Below are positions 22,305 through 27,524 of a stretch of 27,524 nucleotides of DNA, piece by piece. Every line of letters begins with the position of its first letter. Position 1 is the stretch's first letter. The notes beneath the pieces are model-generated. The model had not been told where the DNA came from. It did no database searches and saw only the letters and a list, made by a program, of their open reading frames with translations. The position numbers were made by a program, and so were the translations under genes. Source of the stretch: a virus; the IMG/VR virus record IMGVR_UViG_3300006904_000020, positions 1 through 27,524 of that record, one strand, 5' to 3'.

Positions 22305-22795
22305 TGCGTTTGCTCCTTTGCTTTGGGCGCGAGGGCGGCCTCAACTATAAGTCTCGCCTCGTGCGATAAGTGAAATTTGGCCTCTTCCAGCGCCGCGCGC
22401 AGTTTACAAACCCACGCATTCGCCTCATCAAGCTCAGCCGCAGCCCTCAATTGCTCGTCCTCCGCTATTCGCTTGGCGTCCTGTGCGACGCGGTACTGCT
22501 CTTTCGCCCGCAAGATTACGCCTACAGCATCGTCAATTTGTCCTTCCAGTTTGAGCTTGAGCGAAGAAGCCGCGCATCGCTCTTCTTCGCGCTCGCGGGT
22601 CGCTTCCTCCGCTTGCCGCCTTAACGCTTGGTTCCCTCTCAGGCATTCGCTATATAGGCCGTTCGCCTTCGCTAGTTCTTCGCGCAGTTTTGCAATCTCG
22701 TCCAGCATGGCTTGCGCCTCTGACAATGATAAAATGACCACATTGAGCGTGTTGCTGGTTTGGTCTAATTCTCTTTGTAATATCTCAATACTCAT
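22301..22795 (-). CDS. Coiled-coil protein A (164 aa)
   Basis: This long helical protein has heptads of Leu, Ala and Glu (LREELAKANGLYSECLRG and further) and only a few Cys. Its end, LIVEAALAPKAKEQ, resembles the ends of the neighbouring 72-aa and 148-aa proteins. AAGGGGAAAG precedes the ATG, which overlaps the preceding gene by 11 bases. Probably an accessory protein that oligomerises; function unknown. Confidence 0.55.
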   Translation of the reverse strand: MSIEILQRELDQTSNTLNVVILSLSEAQAMLDEIAKLREELAKANGLYSECLRGNQALRRQAEEATREREEERCAASSLKLKLEGQIDDAVGVILRAKEQYRVAQDAKRIAEDEQLRAAAELDEANAWVCKLRAALEEAKFHLSHEARLIVEAALAPKAKEQTQ

Positions 22796-23231
22796 TTGCT
22801 TTCCCCTTTTTCAGTGCGGCTAAAATCGTGCGATAGATAGCTACCGCCTGCCATTTCACGCCCATGCCGATATCTAATTCGGTCATCTGGAAGTTTTCCA
22901 GGTCTCCAAGGTCTTCTAAAACGTGTTCCCATTTCTCACGCGGATTGTCGTCCCACGAGCAAATGTCGCCGTTCTCCCACAGGCTGTAGAGTGGCGATTC
23001 TTCGCTGGCGAAATACTTTTCCACCTTTTCTAGCGCCTTCCGCATCGCCTCTGCCCGCGCTTCGGCTGCTTCGACACGGCTATACCAAGCGTTTGGGTTC
23101 GAGTCGAAAAGGTTGCGCATTGTTTGATAGTCGCGCTCCGCCTCCTCCAACTGCGCTTCGAGTTCGCGTATCCGCTTCTCGAGTTTTGGTATAAGCGGTT
23201 GGTCATGCAGTCTAGAATCAGCCATTGTCAT
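22785..23231 (-). CDS. Coiled-coil protein B (148 aa)
   Basis: The protein begins with a coiled coil (LEKRIRELEAQLEEAERDY), has a Trp/Asp-rich central part (SLWENGDICSWDDNPREKW) and ends in TILAALKKGKANEY. The pattern of a coiled coil at the N-terminus and a short hydrophobic helix at the C-terminus recurs in three adjacent genes. AAGGAGAAG precedes the first ATG. Function unknown. Confidence 0.55.
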   Translation of the reverse strand: MTMADSRLHDQPLIPKLEKRIRELEAQLEEAERDYQTMRNLFDSNPNAWYSRVEAAEARAEAMRKALEKVEKYFASEESPLYSLWENGDICSWDDNPREKWEHVLEDLGDLENFQMTELDIGMGVKWQAVAIYRTILAALKKGKANEY

Positions 23232-23252
23232 TTCGCTTCTCCTTCCCTCTCG

Positions 23253-23345
23253 TTAGCGAGTAAAGCTCATTACAATCCCTATAAGCGTCGCCACGACCAG
23301 CGCGGCGCACAGAAGTTTGTCCATCAAATCGCTTTTTTTCTTCAT
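23253..23345 (-). CDS. 30-residue single-span membrane peptide
   Basis: The peptide begins MKKKSDLMDK, then runs LLCAALVVATLIGIVMSF, a single membrane helix, and stops after TR. It fits no neighbour's frame. A perfect AAGGAGGT site sits five bases before the ATG, and the ATG overlaps the stop of the preceding gene by four bases. It is thus a convincing short gene. It could be a lysis-type, inhibitor or toxin-like peptide; function unknown. Confidence 0.65.
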   Translation of the reverse strand: MKKKSDLMDKLLCAALVVATLIGIVMSFTR

Positions 23346-23980
23346 GCTGTACCTCCTTCCTTTGCTTCGGCTATCTCGGCGCGTTTGCGCAGTTCACATA
23401 TCTCCGTAACTAATTTATGTCGGCAACCGTGACAGTAGCGCGGTGGCCAGCAATTATTGACTTCTAGTTTGGCATCTTCTTCGCCGCAGTCTTCACAGAT
23501 AGTCAATTCTTCGATGTCATCTTTCGCCTCCGCCAACTTCGCCTCTGCATTCGCGGCATGCTGGCGCTCGCTTGCCGCTTGCCGCATCGCCTCTGCCAAC
23601 TGTACTTTCACTTCGTCGCACTTCTGTTGGTGATAGTCCACGATATTACCGATTACGGCTTCGGGAATGGTGGGGTCGAAAGCCCAGCCATTCATTGGGT
23701 AGTACTTGAGAGCCGTCGTAGTCCAGCGGCCTGCATATTCCCGCGTCTCCGCCAACTGCGCCTTCAACTCTTCCTGCTGCCTGTTCGCCTCTTCAGCCGC
23801 AATCTTCGGCGCGCGGCTGTAGGCGAGGTCGCGCAGGTCGGCATTCTGCGCTTCTAGTTCAGCTATCCGCCGCTTAGCATCCTCGTACAGCCGCGCCATA
23901 TTGTCGGCTCCGGTGCGCCACTTGTTTACTTCCTCTTGCGCGAGTTCCCCGGTGTTGTCTTCGATAAATTCAATTCTCAT
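23342..23980 (-). CDS. Coiled-coil protein with zinc ribbon (212 aa)
   Basis: Two coiled-coil regions (about 20-85 and 115-160) flank a short central domain (PMNGWAFDPTIPEAVIGN). At the C-terminus Cys162-x2-Cys165 (ICEDCG) and Cys183-x2-Cys186 (YCHGC) make a four-Cys zinc ribbon. Composition is close to the two other coiled-coil proteins downstream. The ATG overlaps the preceding gene by four bases, but no strong SD is seen. Function unknown; nucleic-acid or protein binding is possible. Confidence 0.6.
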   Translation of the reverse strand: MRIEFIEDNTGELAQEEVNKWRTGADNMARLYEDAKRRIAELEAQNADLRDLAYSRAPKIAAEEANRQQEELKAQLAETREYAGRWTTTALKYYPMNGWAFDPTIPEAVIGNIVDYHQQKCDEVKVQLAEAMRQAASERQHAANAEAKLAEAKDDIEELTICEDCGEEDAKLEVNNCWPPRYCHGCRHKLVTEICELRKRAEIAEAKEGGTA

Positions 23981-24222
23981 GCAACCTCCTCTGCTAGTGC
24001 CGCCACGTCATCACGGCCCATTGCCCGAATCGAACGTGACAGCAAGTCAATTATCTTCTGCGCCGACGCTTGAACCGTTTCGTCAGGATGCTTCAGCAAT
24101 GTGTAGGCTTCGGCTCTTGCGTCCAGATTCGCACCCGGCACATCGTAAATCGTGAAGTCGTCCGTCAATGTCTCGCTGCTTTTTCCGGAGGATATTCCGG
24201 ATAATCCCGACTTTCGTTTCAT
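23977..24222 (-). CDS. Small hypothetical protein overlapping the zinc-ribbon gene (81 aa)
   Basis: A basic Ser-rich start (KRKSGLSGISSGKSSET) is followed by DDFTIYDVPGANLDARAEAY and a helical C-terminus. It overlaps the gene at 24083-24640 by 140 bases in another frame, and no good SD precedes the ATG. A later non-ATG start would shorten the overlap. The C-terminal half looks like real protein. Its stop overlaps the next ATG by four bases. Confidence 0.5.
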   Translation of the reverse strand: MKRKSGLSGISSGKSSETLTDDFTIYDVPGANLDARAEAYTLLKHPDETVQASAQKIIDLLSRSIRAMGRDDVAALAEEVA

Positions 24223-24640
24223 AGTCTTCGCGCTCCAATTCGATAAGTTGAGTGGCGCTAATGTAGCCCGCTGTCAGCCGGGTTTCGTCGCCACATTCCA
24301 CGCATTTAGCCCGCCTGAGTATCTCAAACCCCGTTCGCGTTTTACGCCCAACTTTCCGCTTTCCGGATGGGTTTACGGCGTGCAGTTCCGGGGCCGGAAC
24401 CAGCCCCTTGCCGAGTCGTTTCCACGTCCGGATGTCGCTATTGATAAGCGATAGCTGCGAAACGACTTCGGGTGAATTTTTAGTACTAAAACCTGTATCC
24501 GGAACCAGCCTAAAAACCGGGCGCTCTTTAGTACTAAAAGCCTCCGCCGATTTAGGGGCTTGCGTTGGCTCCGGATTTAGTGTTTTATGTTCCGGCTTGG
24601 GGGCAGCGATAATAGCCTCCGGGGTTTGGACTTCCGCCAC
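24083..24640 (-). CDS. Zinc-ribbon protein with FSTK repeats (185 aa)
   Basis: The N-terminal 100 residues are Pro/Lys-rich and probably disordered, with two FSTK repeats (AFSTKERPVF and GFSTKNSPEV) and two LVP phrases. The C-terminal half has Cys113-x2-Cys116 (KCVECGDE) and Cys167-x2-Cys170 (LRCAGC), a split zinc ribbon. It begins with GTG two bases after the membrane-protein stop, inside a hairpin (24629-24657), so translation is probably by reinitiation. Function unknown. Confidence 0.55.
   Translation of the reverse strand: MAEVQTPEAIIAAPKPEHKTLNPEPTQAPKSAEAFSTKERPVFRLVPDTGFSTKNSPEVVSQLSLINSDIRTWKRLGKGLVPAPELHAVNPSGKRKVGRKTRTGFEILRRAKCVECGDETRLTAGYISATQLIELEREDYETKVGIIRNILRKKQRDIDGRLHDLRCAGCESGRKSRSLHIAEAS
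24478..24538. repeat. Two copies of the palindrome TTTAGTACTAAA inside the zinc-ribbon gene
   Basis: TTTTAGTACTAAAA (24478-24491) and TTTAGTACTAAA (24527-24538) are 48 bases apart, centre to centre. They encode FSTK both times. A second repeat, CCGGAACCAGCC, occurs at 24394-24405 and 24499-24510. They could be protein-binding sites or just an internal duplication of the gene. Confidence 0.6.
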
Positions 24641-24657
24641 TTCTACTGGCGGAAGTC
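24629..24657 (-). promoter_or_regulatory. Stop-start hairpin between membrane and zinc-ribbon genes
   Basis: GACTTCCGCCA and TGGCGGAAGTC form a perfect 11-bp stem with a 7-base loop. In the minus-strand RNA the TAG stop of the membrane protein lies in the loop, and the GTG start of the next gene straddles loop and stem. A ribosome finishing the first gene would open it, so the second gene is probably coupled. Confidence 0.6.
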
Positions 24658-25263
24658 TTTTCCCACCGACTGCTCTAACCTGCCCGTCGCCGGGACTTCA
24701 TGCACGGTATCGAAATACTCTTCCTTCTTTGCCGGTTGTCGGACTTCCATGCTCTGCTTCTTCAGTCGACGTGACGATAGGGCGAATATCATTAGCGAAC
24801 TGGCCAGTTCAAGAAACGCCAGAATTGCGACAATAACCGCCACGCCGTCGCTGAACGCGAGCTCTAACCTTGACGAACTCTCAGCGCCGAGTCTCAATTC
24901 CCTTGCAATCCGTCGGCTTGTGGCCTTCCCTGCTTCCGCCATCCCTTTTTCGTACTTTTCCACCTGAGCGGCGTTGTAGCCTTCAATCCCGATGTTGCGC
25001 GCCCCGTTGTGGACGAGATACCCGGCGTTCAGCGCCACGCACAGATACAGCCAGCATTTCATTAGAGTCTCGCCGGGGACATCTTTAGCGAACAGGTAAC
25101 AGGACGCGAACCCGGCAACGGTGGCTGACGCTGCTACCCATAGGCCGAGTCTCACGCCGTATACTTGAACCCCCGCGTAGCCGATGGCCCCGATGATAAC
25201 CAGGTGAATAAGTGTCCATATCAGCCAGTCGAAAATACTTCTTTCGTCGTTTTGGTTTTGCAT
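24643..25263 (-). CDS. Four-helix membrane protein (206 aa)
   Basis: Probable membrane helices: residues 12-32 (WLIWTLIHLVIIGAIGYAG), 38-59, 69-86 (CWLYLCVALNAGYL) and 138-163 (VAVIVAILAFLELASSLMIF). Between the third and fourth lies a charged helix of about 50 residues, and a charged, soluble tail follows. The ATG has AAGGGGAG upstream within a structured leader. I recognise no family. Membrane proteins in such an early position may affect host physiology or exclude other phages; this is speculation. Confidence 0.65.
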   Translation of the reverse strand: MQNQNDERSIFDWLIWTLIHLVIIGAIGYAGVQVYGVRLGLWVAASATVAGFASCYLFAKDVPGETLMKCWLYLCVALNAGYLVHNGARNIGIEGYNAAQVEKYEKGMAEAGKATSRRIARELRLGAESSSRLELAFSDGVAVIVAILAFLELASSLMIFALSSRRLKKQSMEVRQPAKKEEYFDTVHEVPATGRLEQSVGKDFRQ

Positions 25264-25342
25264 GTGTCTCCCCTTCCCTATTTTGGGAAGACACGGTTAA
25301 ATGTTGGCGCAGTCCGAAGACTGCCGCCGTCAACCGTGTCTT
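25264..25342 (-). promoter_or_regulatory. Structured 5' leader with alternative pairings
   Basis: In the minus-strand RNA, AAGACACGGTT (25342-25332) pairs over 11 bp with AACCGTGTCTT (25298-25288), enclosing a smaller GCAGTC/GACTGC hairpin with a CGAA loop. GTGTCTTCCC from the second arm can instead pair with GGGAAG and AGACAC (25279-25264), which lie on and beside the ribosome site of the membrane-protein gene. The two folds exclude each other. The arrangement is that of a riboswitch-like or attenuator leader; no ligand is identified. Confidence 0.5.
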
Positions 25343-25365
25343 AAACTGTTCGGTTGATGTGTGAA

Positions 25366-25396
25366 CCCTAGTCCTCGCTTTCGACGAGGACTAGGG
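25366..25396. other. Intergenic hairpin, 12-bp stem and 7-base loop
   Basis: CCCTAGTCCTCG and CGAGGACTAGGG form a perfect stem around CTTTCGA, six bases beyond the stop of the 77-aa gene. Neither strand has a T-run after it. It separates the upstream gene from the structured leader, and may be a processing or pause site. Confidence 0.6.
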
Positions 25397-25402
25397 CGCT
25401 CG

Positions 25403-25636
25403 TTATAGTTCGTCGGGCCATTCTTCGCGCTCATCTGCCAACCTGCGCACGCCACGCATTACGCGCGAGTTGGTGTCGTAGGCGTCGCGGTAGAGAACCT
25501 GAAGCCAGGCGCGCGCCCTCTCAATAGCTGCGTCCCTATCGTCGCCGTCCAGAATAGAGAACAGGTGTTCAAACGCCGTTATCCGCATGAACGTTTCCCG
25601 GCCTTCACTGTCGCTCAAATCCATCGGCCTAGCCAT
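25403..25636 (-). CDS. Small helical acidic protein (77 aa)
   Basis: This helical, Asp/Glu/Arg-rich protein contains RITAFEHLFSILDGDDRDAA and a C-terminal RRLADEREEWPDEL. The ATG overlaps the previous stop by one base (TAATG), with GGAGGAAACTACGC upstream at some distance. It is the last gene of a tightly packed set before a hairpin. Function unknown. Confidence 0.55.
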   Translation of the reverse strand: MARPMDLSDSEGRETFMRITAFEHLFSILDGDDRDAAIERARAWLQVLYRDAYDTNSRVMRGVRRLADEREEWPDEL

Positions 25637-25932
25637 TAGCGTAGTTTCCTCCCCATGCTGGCGCTGTAGAAGTCTAATTTCTGTTCTTCCTTCGTCGGTT
25701 CGATATATGCTGGATACTTCTGAAAAGCGACATAGGGTTCCAGTTCCGTGATGGCTAACATATCAGCGCGAACACCATCTGTTATGCCCTCATCCATAAC
25801 CTCATCAATGAACTTCTGGAATGGCACTATCAAGTCTTCGCAGTCCAGTTTCTTGCAGACTTTTAGGTGCAAGTCATACCTGCTCACCGTCGGCTGATAC
25901 CATTTCGTCTTTTTGAAGTCTTTGAGTGTCAT
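25636..25932 (-). CDS. Hypothetical protein (98 aa)
   Basis: The protein is mixed helical/strand, with KKTKWYQPTVSRYDLHLKVC and a helix FQKFIDEVMDEGITD, and ends in a basic tail. The ATG at 25932 is favoured over a GTG one codon earlier, because AAAGGAG is five bases away. It overlaps the nuclease-like gene's stop by one base (TGATG). No family is recognised. Confidence 0.55.
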   Translation of the reverse strand: MTLKDFKKTKWYQPTVSRYDLHLKVCKKLDCEDLIVPFQKFIDEVMDEGITDGVRADMLAITELEPYVAFQKYPAYIEPTKEEQKLDFYSASMGRKLR

Positions 25933-26249
25933 CACGTCTCCTTTATCTCGATACCGTGGATGGCAAGCATGAGTTTCTTCCTCAGCGCGTAGTCGCGCGC
26001 TTTCTTCGTGGCGGGACTCTTCACGTCCTCAACGACGTGGCACCCGTTCTCTTCGTATTCAAAGTCTGAGGTGTAGCGCCCTATCTTCACGCCATTCACC
26101 ACTAGCGGATATTTCACCTGCATGCGCAAGTCTTGAATTTGCCCAGCCTTCACCAGTATCCGCAGTTCACGGTATCTTGCGGCTTCACGCTTTGAGGGGA
26201 ACTCTATGCCGTCCACAATGGTTTTAATTGCGCCATACTTGTTACGCAT
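25932..26249 (-). CDS. DUF1064-like, PD-(D/E)XK nuclease-fold protein (105 aa)
   Basis: The opening KYGAIKTIVDGIEFPSKREAARY is typical of DUF1064 phage proteins, split here as KYGAIKTIVDG and FPSKREAARY. Asp62 (in YTSDFEYEENG) and Asp75-Val-Lys77 (in EDVKS), with Glu23, fit a PD-(D/E)XK nuclease core. These proteins are thought to be small phage nucleases, possibly for recombination or junction processing. GGAGGTAGTTA precedes the ATG, which overlaps the HicB-like gene by eight bases. It sits in the presumed replication region. Confidence 0.75.
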   Translation of the reverse strand: MRNKYGAIKTIVDGIEFPSKREAARYRELRILVKAGQIQDLRMQVKYPLVVNGVKIGRYTSDFEYEENGCHVVEDVKSPATKKARDYALRKKLMLAIHGIEIKET

Positions 26250-26457
26250 TAACTACCTCCGCTTTCGTGGCCGCTTCCGCTATCCGCAGGCGCAAATTCG
26301 TTACGGCTTCGCGCGCGGTGTCGCCGCATCCGAAATGAAGCGCCTCCCCTGGAACGTCCGCATACCATTTGCCGTCTTTGCGGTTGAAGATAACCCACAC
26401 TTTCAACCTCTCCACTTCTTCCCACGCCTCACCGGGCGAGATAATTTTCGTTTCCAT
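26242..26457 (-). CDS. HicB-like protein (71 aa)
   Basis: The pattern VIFNRKDGKWYADVPG, then GCGDTAREAVTNLRLRI, matches the partial RNase H-like fold of HicB antitoxins (strand, DGxWYAxVPG, GDTxxEAxxN helix). No HicA toxin gene is adjacent. The ATG at 26457 with GGAGGACTT is chosen; the longer form would run back to the previous gene. Phages carry lone HicB-like proteins, whose role may be antitoxin or regulation; function is inferred. Confidence 0.55.
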   Translation of the reverse strand: METKIISPGEAWEEVERLKVWVIFNRKDGKWYADVPGEALHFGCGDTAREAVTNLRLRIAEAATKAEVVNA

Positions 26458-26467
26458 AAGTCCTCCG

Positions 26468-27103
26468 TTATTTGCTTGAAATTGCGTCCTTGAAACTGCT
26501 ATTCGGGACGCCGTATTTCTCAATGTCGGTGCGGCTCACATAGAGGCCGTAGCGGTTGCAAAACCACACAGTTTCGTCAAGCGGAAATTGCTGGCGCTGG
26601 TTTGCTGGCGCGGCTTCGCAGCAGCAGGGACGTTGGGACGAATACCAGAGTCCGTGCTGATAGGTGTAAAGCCCCTGATAGCCCATGTCCTGGCAGTGAT
26701 AGCAGCGGTACGTGTCGGGGTTCCGACGGGCGGCGTTGCGTTTTTCGGCTTCGACCCGCTGTCTGTCCTCGACGAGAAGTATCTTGTAGGACTCGGCCAC
26801 GGCGTCCGGCAGAAAGTCTTTTCTGTCCGTCCAGGGCCAATTGTCGGCGGCGCGGTTGTAGGCGCGGGTTAGGTATTCGTCGGGTACGTTCTGTACCGCG
26901 TCGCCCCAAGCCCTTAGCGCGTTCTGTAGTTCAAACCCCGCCGACTTCAATGGCAGGCCACGGCGTTCCTGTGTCCGCTGTATCAGGGCCGCTATCGCCA
27001 GTTGTCGGGGCGTAAGCGTCGGCTGAGAGCCGGGCGAGTTCTTCCATTTGTCTGCCGACTCGTTCGCCGTATGTTTCGTTACGAGGGACTTGAGTTCGTC
27101 CAT
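26468..27103 (-). CDS. Possible replication protein with zinc ribbon (211 aa)
   Basis: The N-terminal 110 residues are helical (TPRQLAIAALIQRTQERRG, NRAADNWPWTDRKDFLPDAV). A charged linker leads to Cys134-x2-Cys137 in YRCYHCQDMGYQG and a Cys160-162 triplet, a zinc-ribbon phrase seen in phage replication-loader and initiator proteins. GGAGG lies eight bases before the ATG, so the start is credible even though it overlaps the previous gene by 173 bases. A helicase loader or replisome organiser is possible; this is weak. Confidence 0.55.
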   Translation of the reverse strand: MDELKSLVTKHTANESADKWKNSPGSQPTLTPRQLAIAALIQRTQERRGLPLKSAGFELQNALRAWGDAVQNVPDEYLTRAYNRAADNWPWTDRKDFLPDAVAESYKILLVEDRQRVEAEKRNAARRNPDTYRCYHCQDMGYQGLYTYQHGLWYSSQRPCCCEAAPANQRQQFPLDETVWFCNRYGLYVSRTDIEKYGVPNSSFKDAISSK

Positions 27104-27515
27104 TGCCGTTTTCCTCCACTGGTTTACCGAATCTGTCCAATGCGTGTTTGAAAAAGTCGCTGAAGTGTGCGGCCAAGTCTGCCAGCGTGTGAGAACTCCG
27201 TGGCGTAACGAAGTAGTTTCGGGCCGCCTGGGTGAAGCGTTCCGCCGTCAACGTCCAGTTGGTTCTCTCGCAAGTCTTCAGCAACCTGGCGAGCTGGACG
27301 AAATCTTTCGCGCCGTTCTGGTAGGGAACTTCATAGCCGCCTGTAGCCGTCCGAAGTTCGACGAACAACGCGTAACAGTCCTTGCTGCTGAGTCCGCCTA
27401 CCGGAGCGACAGCGACGGGTGGCTCCTGGTTCCATGATGGTTCCATGATGGTTAATGATGGTTCTTCCTTATATGCAAAACCACTTTTGTCACCCTTTAC
27501 TACCAGTTCTGTCAC
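26931..27515 (-). CDS. Possible replication-region protein, start near window edge (at least 194 aa)
   Basis: The central part reads LLKTCERTNWTLTAERFTQA then YFVTPRSSHTLADLAAHF, all helical, with SSKDCYALFVEL before it. Similar stretches occur in phage proteins near replication genes, but I cannot name the family. The GTG at 27515 is only nine bases from the window edge and the frame stays open beyond it, so the true start may be outside. The last third overlaps the following gene by 173 bases and is Thr/Gly-rich. Short repeats lie in its 5' part. Confidence 0.5.
   Translation of the reverse strand: MTELVVKGDKSGFAYKEEPSLTIMEPSWNQEPPVAVAPVGGLSSKDCYALFVELRTATGGYEVPYQNGAKDFVQLARLLKTCERTNWTLTAERFTQAARNYFVTPRSSHTLADLAAHFSDFFKHALDRFGKPVEENGNGRTQVPRNETYGERVGRQMEELARLSADAYAPTTGDSGPDTADTGTPWPAIEVGGV
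27428..27460. repeat. Tandem 11-base repeat, three copies
   Basis: GGTTCCATGAT occurs twice in direct tandem (27428-27438 and 27439-27449). A third copy lacks one base (GGTTAATGAT, 27450-27459). Eleven is not a multiple of three, so the repeat is not explained by the protein frame it lies in. The period equals about one helical turn, as in iterons. Confidence 0.6.
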
Positions 27516-27520
27516 CCTTT
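27488..27520. repeat. Direct repeat TGTCACCCTTT, two copies 22 bases apart
   Basis: The 11-base word is found at 27488-27498 and 27510-27520. The 22-base period puts both on one face of the helix. The second copy covers the possible GTG start of the gene at 26931-27515. More copies may lie outside the window. It may be a binding site for an initiator or repressor. Confidence 0.55.
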
Positions 27521-27524
27521 CTTG

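Noticed and set aside
25366-25396. Rho-independent terminator after the 77-aa gene
   Set aside because: The stem is strong, but no T-run follows on either strand, so it is listed only as a hairpin.
27428-27520. CRISPR array
   Set aside because: Copies are 10-11 bases long, directly tandem or at a 22-base period, and have no spacers of uniform length.

Overview
The window is a stretch of a tailed double-stranded DNA phage, or a prophage of one. Every convincing gene lies on the minus strand, so transcription runs from high to low coordinates. The virion genes include a large terminase, a portal, a scaffold, a coat protein, a T7 gp11/P22 gp4-like adaptor and a nozzle-like protein. There is no tape-measure, tail-tube or sheath gene, which points to a short-tailed (podovirus-like) virion. 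The host cannot be named. A phage gene for a signal-peptide-bearing outer-membrane beta-barrel argues for a diderm (Gram-negative-type) host. Most genes have good Shine-Dalgarno (SD) sites and are packed with ATGA, GTGA or TAATG junctions.

Right part (about 20.0-27.5 kb, transcribed first): an early/accessory cluster. It opens with two overlapping genes that may serve replication (26468-27515), with 11-bp repeats at the window edge. It continues with a HicB-like protein, a DUF1064 PD-(D/E)XK nuclease-like protein, small unknowns, a four-helix membrane protein behind a structured leader, a zinc-ribbon protein, three coiled-coil proteins, a 30-residue membrane peptide, a cupin, small unknowns and a PP-loop ATPase with paired cysteines (PAPS-reductase type).

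Middle part (about 17.8-20.0 kb): a regulatory zone. It holds two paralogous Cro-like proteins, each with a sigma70-like promoter placed so that transcription would begin almost on the ATG. It also holds an XRE regulator, a possible small terminase, a zinc-ribbon micro-ORF interrupted by an in-frame TGA, and a rho-independent terminator facing the opposite way to all genes.

Left part (0-17.8 kb): the packaging and virion module in assembly order. Large terminase and portal come first, then an outer-membrane beta-barrel protein, an FmdB-type zinc ribbon, a 43-residue peptide, scaffold, coat and a probable decoration protein. Three small proteins, the adaptor, the nozzle, three beta-rich fibre-like proteins, a membrane/coiled-coil protein and three large helical, Q/A-rich proteins (probably internal or ejection proteins) follow. 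No DNA polymerase, integrase, endolysin, tRNA or CRISPR array is visible. Functions of most small genes are unknown. All similarity statements are from reading the translations, not from searches.
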